Source: Rana temporaria (taxonomy: Eukaryota > Chordata > Amphibia > Anura > Ranidae). From it: a stretch of 64,000 bases of DNA. Position numbers and translations under genes: made by a program. A model generated the notes under the pieces. That model searched no databases. It was not told where the DNA came from and worked only from the letters and a program-made list of their open reading frames with translations. The DNA is taken from NCBI RefSeq assembly GCF_905171775.1, contig NC_053489.1, positions 597,040,581-597,104,580 of the forward strand, in the 5' to 3' direction. This document shows positions 33,261 to 43,137 of the stretch, piece by piece. Positions within the stretch are counted from its first letter, which is position 1. Each line of letters starts with the position of its first letter.

Positions 33261-36200
33261 TTATAATGGGTCCTCCCGGAGGCGCCACGGCTCCCAGACA
33301 ACGTCATGGGCTTCCAGCCTGTCCTGTATCCTGGCGGTCATTCTCTCCATCAGCTCCACGTCTTTAACTCTAGCGTATAAAGCCTCAGGGGTGGGGGGAG
33401 AACGATTTTTCCAGTTAAGGGCTATGAGACAGCGTGCAGCTGTGAGAACATGACGCGTCAGCTTTTTATATGGCTTGGATATCCTCAGGGGTGACAGGCC
33501 CAACAAAAAGAATTTGGGGCATAGGGGGACCTGCGTGTCTAGGAGGCGGCCCAGAAGTTGTTGGACTGCAGTCCAGTAGGGGGAGATCCCCGGGCAGCTC
33601 CAATAAATATGAAAGAGGGAGCCCCTATCCGTTTGACATCGCCAACAGCGATCTGAGCTAGAGGGGTATATGGCATGTAGTACGTCGGGGGTCATATACC
33701 AGAAGAGAAGTACTTTGTAAGTGTTCTCTTTGTACAGTGTACAAAGTGAACTCTTCGCCGCCTGGGACCATATTATCCGCCATTGCTCTATTGGAATTAC
33801 TTCATTAAGGGCTTTTTCCCATCGGATCATATAGGAGTGTTTACCCTGGGTTTCCGATCGGTATGTGTTTAGTATCTTGTATATGTCGGAGATAAGGCCT
33901 TTCTGGGTCGATCCGGCCAGGATCAAAGTCTCAAAGGGCACTGGGGGGGAGAATTGCAGGTCAGGTGCTATGGATAGGGCGTAATGGCGAATTTGCAGAT
34001 AGCTGTAGAAAACCTGCCTAGGGAGGTTAAATTTGGTCTGGAGGCTAGAGAAGGGCAGTAATTTGCGTGAAATGGGATCTACTAGGGTCCCAAAGTGAAA
34101 CAGGTTCCGAGATGTCCACGGATGGGACATATGGTGTGTGAGGCTGTCTGGCACCTTGGGGTTACACATAAATGAAGTCATGAGCGAACGCTCCGAAGAC
34201 AAGCCAAGTGGCCTCGACAGCCGACGCCAAAGACGCCTGAGCTGTGTCATAGATCCCAGCAGACATTCAGGGGGAACCTCCGCGTCCGCGCACCAAAGTA
34301 AGTTATTAGGATGGGTCGGGGCTAGCCATAATTTTTCGATCTCTGTCCACTTATTATAGGAACGTTGTGTAAACCAAGAGGCTATCGCCCTGAGTTGAGT
34401 GGCTTGGTAGTATTTGACAAGATTGGGAAACGCCAGGCCCCCGTCTGAGCGCGCCGCCATTAATACTGTCTGGGGTATCCTATGTCTCTTGTGGTTCCAG
34501 GTGAATTTAATTAGGTCAGACTGGAGTTTTCTCAGGTGTTTGTAGGGGACGGGGATGGGCAACGTTTGGAAAAGGTAGAGGAGCTTTGGGAGTATTGTCA
34601 TTTTGACAGAGGCGATACGACCGAGCAGGGAAATATGGTGTTTCTTCCATTGTGTTAGTAGGGATCTTACCGAACGAAACAGGGGAGGGAAATTTTCCTG
34701 ATACAGAGTGGTGAAGCTTGGGGTAATGTGTATCCCCAAATACTTCAGGGAGGTCGTTTTCCAGTGGTAGGAGAAGTTGGCCTGTAGGTGAGCTATCTCC
34801 GTCCCGGCAATATTAATTGGGAGGGCCTCTGATTTAGACGTGTTAATTTTATAGCCTGACAGGGCTCCGTACCGGGCCAATTCAGCATGAAGGTTCGGGA
34901 GGGAAATTCTGGGTTGAGTCAGGGAAAGGATAATGTCATCCGCAAACAAAGAAATTTTAAATTCCCTGTCCCTGACAGGGATCCCCCGGATAGACGGGTT
35001 GTTCCGGATAGTGGCCGCTAGGGGTTCAACACATAAAGAAAATAGCAAGGGTGAAAGTGGACACCCCTGCCGAGTGCCATTAGTGATGGGAAAGGAGGAA
35101 GAGAGGGCGAAGGGTGTTTTGACCTGGGTGGAGGGGTTTGAGTAGAGGTGACGAATCGCTGTCATAAATGGGCCCCGGATTCCCACATGGTGCAACGTGG
35201 CGAACATGAAGGGCCATCCAAGCCGGTCAAAGGCCTTCTCAGCGTCCAAGCTAAGTAGCAAGGACGCCGTGTTATCTCTGTTCGCCACATCCACCAGGTC
35301 TATTACTTTTCGGGTGTTATCGCCAGCCTGCCTAAGTGGCACGAAGCCCACCTGATCCTTGTGAATGAGGGAAGGGAGGACCATGTTCAAACGAATCGAA
35401 AGTAGTTTTGTAAAGATTTTTAGGTCTGAGTTCAATAGGGCGATAGGTCTATAATTGGCACAAAGAACAGGGTCCTTGTCCGGCTTAGGAATCAGGGTGA
35501 TAAAGGAGCGCTGCATGTCTGACGGGACGGGGCTGTCTCGGAGGAATGCATTAAAGAGTTTGCACATATGGGGGAGCAGGAGGGGCAGGAAAGCTTTATA
35601 ATATTCATAAGGTAGGCCATCTGGGCCTGGGGACTTACGGGAGGGTAGGGATTTGATGGTCTGCTCAATCTCCTCTTCAGTAATGCGCATATTCAGGGAA
35701 GTTAGGTCAGAGGGTTGGAGCCTAGAGACCCCGCTCTGTTCCAGGTATCGTTCCATGCTACGGGCAACGCCCGGGGAGAGAGGATCGCTGGGAATGTCGG
35801 GGTTATTGTAGAGATCCATGTAGTAGTCAGCAAACGTGCTGGCCACGTCCCTGGGGTGAGATTGGAGGCAACCCGAGGCATCCTTAACCTGATGGGGCGT
35901 CGTCGCTAGGTGGGCGTCGCACAGTTTTTTTGCTAAGAGGGAGTGGGCCTTATTGCCCTTGTCATAGTAGATTTGCCGCAACCTAATGAGGGCTTTTTCC
36001 ATCTGGCCAAGGGCCAGGTCCCTCAGGGTCGCTCGAAGGCTAGTAATTTTCTTCAGGAGTGTGATAGAGGGGGACACCTGCAGTCGGCGCTCCAGGGCTT
36101 CAAGTTCCCTTTCGGTCCGCTGCTTAGTAGCTAATGCGTCTTTTTTTAGGGCCGCGGATATCGCCATGCATCTACCCCGAAGGACCGCTTTGTGGGCCTC

Positions 36201-37064
36201 CCAGAGCGTAGAGGTGGAGACGTCGGCAGTGTTGTTTTCTTCAAAGTAGAGTTGTAGGGTAGAGGTGAGTTCTGTCTTGGATGGTAGGTGTTGGAGGAGG
36301 AAGGTATTTAGTCTCCAATTATAGGGCCTGTGGACGGGGGAGCCTAGGTCTAGCGTGAGCATGATCGGAGCATGGTCCGACCACGATATCGGGAGTATCT
36401 GCGCCTCCCGTACCACCCTAAGTGTAGGATTGTTGGTGAAAAAATAGTCGATGCGAGAGTGGGCTTTGTGAGGGGCCGAGTAAAAAGTGTACTGCCGATC
36501 ACCCGGGTGGAGGGCCCGCCAGGTATCAAAGAGGGCATATCTTCTGGAGATTTGGTGGAAGAGCTTTGAGTCCCTAAGGGCTCGAGCTGACAACGCCCGG
36601 GGACCCACCACATGGCGATCGGCAGTCGCAGAATGGGTCAAGTTGAAGTCGCCCCCTACCACCAGTAACCCGTGGTCCGATCGAAAGAGGCGAGTAAAGA
36701 GCCTAGTTAGAAATCTGTGCTGCTGGACATTCGGGGCATATAATGCGCAGAAAGTGACCTCACGCATCTGCCATAGGCCTCGGAGGATAACAAAATGACC
36801 CTGAGGATCGCTGTAATGGCTGGAGCAAGTGAACGGGGACCCATGTTTAATAAGTATTGCGACTCCAGCTCGCTTGCGGGGACCTGCCGCTAAATATATC
36901 TGTGGGAATTGCCTAGAGGCGAACGCGAAGGACCCCTTACTGTCAAAGTGTGTTTCCTGGACAAAGACTACGTCCGCTCCCGACTGTCTGAACTCCCTTA
37001 GTGCCAGATGCCTCTTTCTGTCAGAGTTTAGGCCGTGTACGTTTAAAGATAGGACCTTAGTCAT
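33261..37064 (-). CDS. LINE Z ORF2: endonuclease/reverse transcriptase, intact
   Basis: A complete 1267-residue L1/Tx1-type ORF2 that nicks target DNA and copies the element RNA at the nick. The endonuclease (about 1-235) has LSLNVHGLNS (5-14), QETHF with Glu37, YAPN (109-112), GGDFN (137-141) and WSDHAP (227-232). The linker WEAHKAVLRG lies at 287-296. The RT (about 465-780) has PGPDG (478-482), IPKPDKDP (524-531), HKDQVGFV (567-574), LDAEKAFDR (605-613), RQGCPLSP (664-671) and the catalytic FADD (706-709). A C-terminal CCHC knuckle, C-x2-C-x8-H-x4-C, is at about 1140-1157. All catalytic boxes look canonical and there is no internal stop. The start Met directly precedes the conserved endonuclease N-box. 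Function is inferred from motifs. Confidence 0.95.
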   Translation of the reverse strand: MTKVLSLNVHGLNSDRKRHLALREFRQSGADVVFVQETHFDSKGSFAFASRQFPQIYLAAGPRKRAGVAILIKHGSPFTCSSHYSDPQGHFVILRGLWQMREVTFCALYAPNVQQHRFLTRLFTRLFRSDHGLLVVGGDFNLTHSATADRHVVGPRALSARALRDSKLFHQISRRYALFDTWRALHPGDRQYTFYSAPHKAHSRIDYFFTNNPTLRVVREAQILPISWSDHAPIMLTLDLGSPVHRPYNWRLNTFLLQHLPSKTELTSTLQLYFEENNTADVSTSTLWEAHKAVLRGRCMAISAALKKDALATKQRTERELEALERRLQVSPSITLLKKITSLRATLRDLALGQMEKALIRLRQIYYDKGNKAHSLLAKKLCDAHLATTPHQVKDASGCLQSHPRDVASTFADYYMDLYNNPDIPSDPLSPGVARSMERYLEQSGVSRLQPSDLTSLNMRITEEEIEQTIKSLPSRKSPGPDGLPYEYYKAFLPLLLPHMCKLFNAFLRDSPVPSDMQRSFITLIPKPDKDPVLCANYRPIALLNSDLKIFTKLLSIRLNMVLPSLIHKDQVGFVPLRQAGDNTRKVIDLVDVANRDNTASLLLSLDAEKAFDRLGWPFMFATLHHVGIRGPFMTAIRHLYSNPSTQVKTPFALSSSFPITNGTRQGCPLSPLLFSLCVEPLAATIRNNPSIRGIPVRDREFKISLFADDIILSLTQPRISLPNLHAELARYGALSGYKINTSKSEALPINIAGTEIAHLQANFSYHWKTTSLKYLGIHITPSFTTLYQENFPPLFRSVRSLLTQWKKHHISLLGRIASVKMTILPKLLYLFQTLPIPVPYKHLRKLQSDLIKFTWNHKRHRIPQTVLMAARSDGGLAFPNLVKYYQATQLRAIASWFTQRSYNKWTEIEKLWLAPTHPNNLLWCADAEVPPECLLGSMTQLRRLWRRLSRPLGLSSERSLMTSFMCNPKVPDSLTHHMSHPWTSRNLFHFGTLVDPISRKLLPFSSLQTKFNLPRQVFYSYLQIRHYALSIAPDLQFSPPVPFETLILAGSTQKGLISDIYKILNTYRSETQGKHSYMIRWEKALNEVIPIEQWRIIWSQAAKSSLCTLYKENTYKVLLFWYMTPDVLHAIYPSSSDRCWRCQTDRGSLFHIYWSCPGISPYWTAVQQLLGRLLDTQVPLCPKFFLLGLSPLRISKPYKKLTRHVLTAARCLIALNWKNRSPPTPEALYARVKDVELMERMTARIQDRLEAHDVVWEPWRLREDPL

Positions 37065-37671
37065 GGGGTTGGTGTGGGGAGGGGGGAGAGTCTCTTACCT
37101 GAGGCGACATGGAGCCGACGGAGGTCAAAGGCCAAGGACCGGGGCGCCCCGGGAGGTGATCCAGGCAGATCCCATGCAGGTCGGGGTAGGCCGTCCGATG
37201 ATGGAGGAGAAGAGGGGAAGAAGGAGAGCTGAAAGAAAGAAGAGGGGTTAACACATACAACAACAAAAAGACAATGGTCAACTAGATCTAGCATTAACGC
37301 CAGACCTTGAGAGGCCAGTAGGCCTAGGTCAAAACGGTTTCCTCGGAATCCATCCGGCCACACCACAGAAGGGTGTGCCAGGTGGATGACCGGGAGCCCT
37401 AAGGTGGTCATCTAGAAAAAAAACAAAAAACAAAACTAACTGCAAGATTGGGGGAAGCTACAGTCACTGAACAAGGGGGGGGAGGGGGGTGGATGAGCAG
37501 AAAGCTCCCTTTCTCTCAATTCTCGACGGAGACGCGCCCATGTGACATACTGGGGGTGTAGTTTTGGGCACTATGAGGGTGGGACTGAATAATGAAAAAG
37601 TGTCCAGGGCATAGTCACTAGGAAAAAAAAAAAGCGGAAAAAAGACGCAGCAAAAACATCGAAAATGAAGT
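37065..37671 (-). other. LINE Z inter-ORF spacer
   Basis: About 600 bp separate ORF1 and ORF2, with pyrimidine-rich stretches on the minus strand. No conserved frame is apparent. The short frames at 37057-37411 have no motif. A spacer of similar size separates the ORFs of LINE W (56571-57331). Confidence 0.7.
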
Positions 37672-39407
37672 TCAGGTGCCTCTGCGGTGAGCTGTCTTGC
37701 GGGGTGCTTCTTTACCCCTGGGGCGGTTGGACGGAGGTACTTTCTGCCAGGTTACTGGCGGCGCCGGCGGGGTGGCAACGAGGTCCCATTCCGGGAGTTG
37801 GGGGACAGGAATCCCCAAGACATCACAAAAGGCCTCGAGGTCCTCCGGGTATCTCAGAATGGCCGACTTGCCCTGATGCTTGGCCGTGAGGCTAAAGGGG
37901 AATCCCCACCTGTATATGAAATGTTCATCTTGCAAGGCCCGCAGCAGGGGTTGCAGGAGTCTGCGCTTTTGTAGAGTAATCCACGAAAGGTCTGGGTATA
38001 GTTGCACTGGCACATCATGAAGCATCACTTTCCGCGCCAAGCGGGCCTGGCGCATGATTTCCTCCTTCAAGGGGTAGGAGCTGATCCTGATCCAGATGAT
38101 ATCCCTCGGTGTAGAGGTGGCATTTTTAGGGCGCAATGCCCGGTGAGCTCTGTCCATCTCAATACGTGAAGTGGGGGGTGTTCCTAGGAGGTTCCTAGGA
38201 GGTTGTTAAACACTGTTTGCAGCGTGCTCTGAAGATCCTCCTGTTCCTCGGACTCTGGGACCCCCCTCAGCCTGATGTTATTCCTGCGCCCCCTGTTGTC
38301 CAGGTCCTCCACATGGCGCTGCATGTCCCGTAGTAGGGTGCGATGATCCGCACCTTGAAGTTGAGTCCTGTGGACCGCCAGCTTGGTCTCCTGAATCTCT
38401 TCCTCCACCATTTCCACACGGTCTGCCAGGTGCTTCATGCCCGACTGGAGCACTTGAATTTCTAAGCGACACGCCGACTTAACCTCCTCAATCAGCTGTC
38501 TAAAATCTTCCTTAGTAGGAATTGCTTGCAGGTACGAATGCCACTGAGGAGAAGCAGGGTGAGCATTTGCTGATACCAGTGGGTGCTCGTGAGAGGGGAG
38601 GAGACGTGGCGGCAGCGGCTGGGGGTTTGGGGTAGCATAGCCATGGGCCTGGTAAGCTAATTCTGTAGGAGAGTACCTCTGGTCACCCCACGATGGTACC
38701 TGGGTGGATGAAGGCAGTGCACGGATGTCTGTCCCAGAAGCATTGGGTGCAGGGTAGCCAGCCTTCTGGGCATAGGTATGTTTGGCCTGCTGGGCTCCAG
38801 GAGGGCAGGGGAGCTGCTGCTGTGAGAGTCTCTGAGCCTTAGGTGGGGGTGAATCAGGTGCTTGGGAGAAGGAGGCCTCATGGATCCCCACAGGCTCTTG
38901 CACTGCTTGGTGGGCTGGGTACAGTGGTGCTGGCAGGGCAGGAAAGTCCTCTGAGGAGATCGAGGGCGTGGGGGATCCAGGATCAGTCTCTGGAAGGCAG
39001 GGATTAGACATGGACCTCAGCAGCTGGGGGAAAGCACCAGAGCACTGCGTGTAGTGCGGAGGGGGGAGGCCTGTCATGGCGGCCTGTGCTACACGTGGTG
39101 GAGTCCCTGACAGGGCGAGATGGCCAGGGCTGAGGGGACTCACCGCTCCGGATGGGGATGGAAGGTCCGCGGGGTGCACTGGAGCCGACGGATGACCCAC
39201 AGGAGTCCAGGGTGTGGGGCTGGCCGACCTGGAGAGCCGCGGAGATGGCTGTGAGCAGGCCGCGGGGGGGTCCGGCGCCATCTTGTCTGATCCGACAGGC
39301 GACATGTTGTGCGGGTCAAAGAAGGACCGGAGGTCCGTCGCGGCTCCCGGTGGTGGCTGTGAAGATCCCCGGGCTTTCATGGAGCGGGCCCCTCTGGATT
39401 TGCCCAT
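37672..39407 (-). pseudogene. LINE Z ORF1, single 11-bp frameshift
   Basis: ORF1 encodes the RNA-binding chaperone of L1-type elements. The first frame, 38184-39407, starts MGKSRGARSMKARG. It has a long Pro/Ser/Gln-rich disordered N-terminus, then a coiled coil (about 315-380: IEEVKSACRLEIQVL…VEMVEEEIQETK) and the RRM entrance DLDNRGRRNNIRLRG. It ends prematurely after NNLLGTS. The rest, 37672-38157, begins MDRAHRALRPKN and contains FPDLSWITLQKRRLLQPLL-type C-terminal core and YRWGFPFSL. The break is an exact tandem copy of TTCCTAGGAGG (38181-38191 and 38192-38202). Removing one copy would join the two frames into about 570 residues. There are no other stops. Confidence 0.92.
38181..38202. 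repeat. 11-bp tandem duplication in LINE Z ORF1
   Basis: TTCCTAGGAGG occurs twice in a row. Because 11 is not a multiple of three it shifts the frame. The downstream frame matches the ORF1 pattern of LINE W (LDRVHRALRP) only if one copy is removed. Confidence 0.93.
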
Positions 39408-39521
39408 GTAGCTGTGGGTTAATGTCCCCGTTAGTGCCTCGTTACGCTGGGCTGTGAGAGAGCAGGAGGTCTAGGCTTCCATCTAGAATGGCTTCCGGTC
39501 ACGCCCCTTAATAACTTTTTT

Positions 39522-39620
39522 AATGTTTTGATGTATGCTTCCGGTAGTGAAAACGGTAACATTTGTATTTTAATTAGAATCTTGGAGAGGGTTATCATTT
39601 TAAAACAATTTATTCTCCCT
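39522..39620 (-). pseudogene. LINE Y ORF2 fragment between X and Z
   Basis: The minus strand reads MLGRINCFKMITLSKIL, then FSLPEAYIKTLKKLL, the post-RT thumb region. It is bounded by the Z target duplication on the left and the X target duplication on the right. It links the frames at 40655-40825 and 31679-32829. Confidence 0.88.
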
Positions 39621-39637
39621 AACATAGATCTCTGTCT

Positions 39638-40637
39638 TTTTACTTCAATACTTTTTTTTATTATTTCCATACAAATACAAAGAGAAATTTACAAATCCAT
39701 TTTTTTCCATGCTTGGTGCGTACAGGAGATTAATTACAAACATTAAAAGTGTCCAATCGTCCCCTTCCCCCCTCCCTACCCTCCCTCCCTCCTATCTTAC
39801 TCTAGAGTGTATACACGTTTTTAATTCTGTTCTTTTCCTTAGATTATTACCTATCATTCCTTAATTTAAAGTGAGCGACCTATTTTACATAACCACTGTT
39901 CCCATATTGCTTTAAATTTTTTGAGATTACCCCTTCTAATCCATGTTGCCCTTTCCTTCCCAATTGTGCTATTTATTACATTAAACCATTCCTCTACTGT
40001 GGGTGGGTTTTGTGCTTGCCATTTTAGTGCTATTAGTTTCCTCGCCTGGAACAGGCATCTTATAATTGCTTCTGATGTATCCCTCTGCCCCATTCTCTCT
40101 TCAATGCATCCTAAAAGGCAGACCCTAGCTTCAAATTCCAGGGTGGTACCGAAGGTTGCATTTATAGTGTCCAGAATTCCAACCCAGTATCTATGCAACT
40201 TTGGGCATTTCCACATCATGTGGATGAGGTCCCCTGTATCTTGGCATCGAGGACATTTGTCATCTAGCTTCCATCCAAATCCATGTAGTTTCTTTGGGGT
40301 ATAATAGACCCTATGTAGGAGAAATAAATGGGAGACCCGCTGTGACGGGGCTAATGAGACCCTTATCCCTAGTTCCAGTATCCTATCCCATTGGTCATTC
40401 GTTAAAGGTCCAATATCCTCCTCCCATCTCTGTTTGTTCCTGCTCAACTTCTCTTTTCCTATAGGCTGATCACTGATCTGTCCATATAATTCTGAGATAA
40501 GACTTTTCAGAACCCCCGTCTTTATTAGTCTTTGGAGATTCGTGAGCTTTTGCCAGCTTACCGGCTGTGTTTTGAATTGGGCTTGTAATGCATGTCTAAC
40601 CTGTAAGTAGGTAAAAAACATGGAGTTTGGAAGGCTA
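39638..40637 (-). mobile_element. 5'-truncated L1 LINE (copy X)
   Basis: A 1,000-bp insertion flanked by the 17-bp duplication AACATAGATCTCTGTCT at 39621-39637 and 40638-40654. Only the ORF2 C-terminus and the 3' UTR are present, as expected from incomplete reverse transcription. The 3' end has ATAATAAAAAAAAG on the minus strand. It interrupts LINE Y within NKIATRQRS-MLGRINC. Confidence 0.92.
39866..40637 (-). pseudogene. LINE X ORF2 C-terminal domain, open but truncated
   Basis: About 255 residues of uninterrupted L1-type ORF2 C-terminus. They start at FSLPNSMFFTYLQVRHALQ and pass RWEEDIGPLTNDQWDRIL and VYYTPKKLHGFGW to CPRCQDTGDLIHMMWKCP, a C-x2-C-x8-H-x4-C zinc knuckle. LIALKWQAQNPPTVEEW and FKAIWEQWL complete the tail. 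The frame on the genome continues rightwards into LINE Y by chance (40825-40655), giving a chimeric 319-residue open frame. That continuation is not part of X. With no RT or endonuclease it cannot work alone. The open frame suggests a fairly recent insertion. Confidence 0.9.
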
Positions 40638-40654
40638 AACATAGATCTCTGTCT

Positions 40655-40825
40655 GGTTGCAATTTTGTTTAGATCCGTTTTGATATCGTTCAGTAAATGA
40701 ATACAATTATATTGGTAAATTGACTCAAGTGAAGGTGTTATATTGACTCCTAAATATTTTAACTCGGTGTCTCTCCAAATAAATGGGAAGTCTTGTTTGT
40801 ATCTGCGTTCATCCTGTACTTTCAC
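40655..40825 (-). pseudogene. LINE Y ORF2 fragment right of X
   Basis: The minus strand reads FPFIWRDTELKYLGVNITPSLESIY and LLNDIKTDLNKI, the region after the catalytic RT box. It stops at 40830, where a foldback MITE starts. Everything of ORF2 upstream of this (endonuclease, RT fingers and palm) is missing. Confidence 0.87.
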
Positions 40826-40830
40826 ACTTA

Positions 40831-42662
40831 GGGCTCTTTCACACGTCAGTTCAGTTTTTTAGATCAGTTTTTTTTTCATCAGTTGATCCGTTTTTCCATC
40901 AGTTTTTCGTCCGTTTTTTGTCCGTTTTTCATCAGTTTTTCCATCAGTTTTTCCATCCGTTTTTTTGTTTTTTTTGGGGGGGCTTTTTACATACAGTGCC
41001 TGCCCCTGAGAATGTGTTTTTAGCACGACGGCATCGCGCTGATTCTCGGCGACAGGGTGCCGACATCTCGCACTCGCTGGAATAGTAAAAGCACATTCCA
41101 GCAAGCACGTCATAGAAGCGACGGATTAAATAAAAATCCGGCATGGGTTCCCCCCCTTGGGAGCATACTGGGCCCTTGGGTCTGGTATGGGTTGCAAGGA
41201 GACCCCCCCCTACAATCCATACCAGACCCGTATCCAAAGCACGCTACCCGGCCGGCCAGGAAAGGAGTGGGGACGAGCGAGTGGCCCCCCCCTCCTGAGC
41301 CGTACCGGGCTGCATGCCCTCAACATGGGGGGGGGTTGGGTGCTCTGGGGCAGGGGGGCGCACTGCGGCCCCCCCCACCCCAGAGCACCCTGTCCCCATG
41401 TTGATGAGGACAGGGCCCCTTCCCGACAACCCTGGCCGTTGGTTGTCGGGGTATGCGGGCGGGAGGCTTATTGGAATCTGGGAGCCCCCTTTAATAAGGG
41501 GGCCCCCAGATACCGGCCCCCCACCCTAAGTGAATGGATATGGGGTACATCGTACCCCTACCCATTCACCTGGAGGCAAAAAGTTAAAGTTAATAAACAC
41601 GACACAAGGGTTTTTAAAATAATTTATTAGTATGCTCCGGAGGCCCCCCTGTCTTCTTTATTAGCTCTTTCACCAGGGGGGCTTCTTCTTTGACATCTTC
41701 GGGTGGGGGCCGCTCTTCTTCGCCGCCGTCTGGTTCCCTTCCACCGCCGGGGGGGTCGCTTTTATAAAAGTGCCCCCCCGGCGGGTTTCCTCCGACGTCT
41801 TCGGCGGGGGGTGGTGTGCTTCTTCTTCCGCTATCCGGGGGTCTTCTCCGCTCTCCGGGGGTCTTCTTCTATGTTTGCCGCTCTCCGCTGTTGAATCGGC
41901 GCACCCCGGTTCTTCCTCCCGCTGTCCGGTGCCTTCTCCTTCAGCGCTGAACGTCTTCTTCTTCCGTGCTGTGACGTTGTCGTCTTCTTCTTCTCTTCTC
42001 CCGATGTTGACACGTCGCCTCTTCTCGCTGCAATGACGGGTGCGCGGCTTGCATCTTACTTATATAGGCCTCACAGTCCCATCATGCTCCGGTACCTACC
42101 CACGTGATACCTACCCACGTGGGTAGGTACCGGAGCATGATGGGACTGTGAGGCCTATATAAGTAAGATGCAAGCCGCGCACCCGTCATTGCAGCGAGAA
42201 GAGGCGACGTGTCAACATCGGGAGAAGAGAAGAAGAAGACGACGACGTCACAGCACAGAAGAAGAAGACGTTCAGCGCTGAAGGAGAAGGCACCGGACAG
42301 CGGGAGGAAGAACCGGGGTGCGCCGAGTCAACAGCGGAGAGCGGCACACATAGAAGAAGACCCCCGGAGAGCGGAGAAGACCCCCGGATAGCGGAAGAAG
42401 AAGCACACCACCCCCCGCCGAAGACGTCGGAGGAAACCCGCCGGGGGGGCGCTTTTATAAAAGCAACCCCCCCCGGCGGTGGAAGGGAACCAGACGGCGG
42501 CAAAGAAGAGTGGCCCCCACCCGAAGACGTCAAAGAAGAAGCCCCCTCCTGGTGAAAGAGCTAATAAAGAAGACAGGGGGGCCTCCGGAGCAGACTAATA
42601 AATTATTTTAAAAACCCTTGTGTCGTGTTTATTAACTTTAACTTTTTGCCTCCAGGTGAATG
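40831..42662. mobile_element. Foldback MITE (GGGCTCTTTCACACG end), right side truncated
   Basis: The left terminal phrase GGGCTCTTTCACACGTCAG is present. No inverted partner exists on the right. From 40855 to 40970 short TTTTTC(C)ATCAG/CCG units repeat. Arms 41563-42106 and 42116-42662 are inverted copies of about 545 bp meeting at GGTACCTACCCACGTG. The left arm's outer part (41110-41560) has the same core as 6650-7130, for example CGACAACCC..GGTTGTCGGG. The right arm stops abruptly at GGTGAATG and is followed at once by LINE Y ORF1-side sequence. The open frames in the palindrome are artefacts. Confidence 0.82.
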
Positions 42663-43137
42663 CCATAGAGAACCCCCATCCATACCCACCCTCCCTCCAA
42701 CCCCCCTTCCTACCCCTGACCCTTCTCTTTAACTCCCCTACCACCCCCCTCCCACCATGTCCCCTCCCGGGCCTACCCACTGAAACCCTCCCCCCGCCCC
42801 TCTTATCCCTCTCCAGTTGGGGGATTTCAGCCTTCCAAAGGCACAAGGATCCGTGGCCCTCCTTCTTCTCCATCCGGTCCTACGGTTCTCCCCCCAGAGG
42901 TTGAGCTCAGAAAGTGGGTCCCCTCCGGGACCGCTGCTACCTACTCCCCACCCCTCCCCAGACGTGTGCCACTTACTAATTAACACTTACCCCTTACCAA
43001 TTCCCTCCCCCAACTCACCCATCAGTGGATTATTATCCCATTATCCCTCCCCGTTTCTACAGTAGGCCCCCTTTGCCCTTCCCCTCCCTTCCCTCTCTCA
43101 TTTTTTATTTAGTTTTCATTTCACTTTGTTTGTGTAT
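42663..43137 (-). other. LINE Y inter-ORF spacer (remaining part)
   Basis: A C-rich plus strand, so G-rich on the coding strand, between the ORF1 stop (43138) and the deletion point at 42662. No conserved frame. Its position parallels the inter-ORF spacers in LINE Z and LINE W. Confidence 0.6.

Larger units (their letters stand above)
32844..39507 (-). mobile_element. Full-length L1/Tx1-type LINE (copy Z), nearly intact
   Basis: A 6,664-bp element flanked by the 14-bp duplication TTAATAACTTTTTT (32830-32843 and 39508-39521). On the minus strand it begins GGGGCGTGACCGG (39507), the family start, and ends with CAATAAAAAAG, TTATTTGAG and a poly(A) seen as a T-run at 32844-32854. The order is 5' UTR, ORF1, a ~600-bp spacer, ORF2 and a ~400-bp 3' UTR. 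The only lesion I see in its coding regions is an 11-bp tandem duplication in ORF1. It lies in ORF2 of LINE Y, where excising it restores KTLKKLLSRFIWRNK. Confidence 0.93.

Noticed and set aside
32432..33307. 291-residue minus-strand open frame
   Set aside because: Its N-terminal half is the polypyrimidine 3' UTR of LINE Z and its C-terminal half is LINE Y ORF2. The join is the insertion site, so it is not a real protein.
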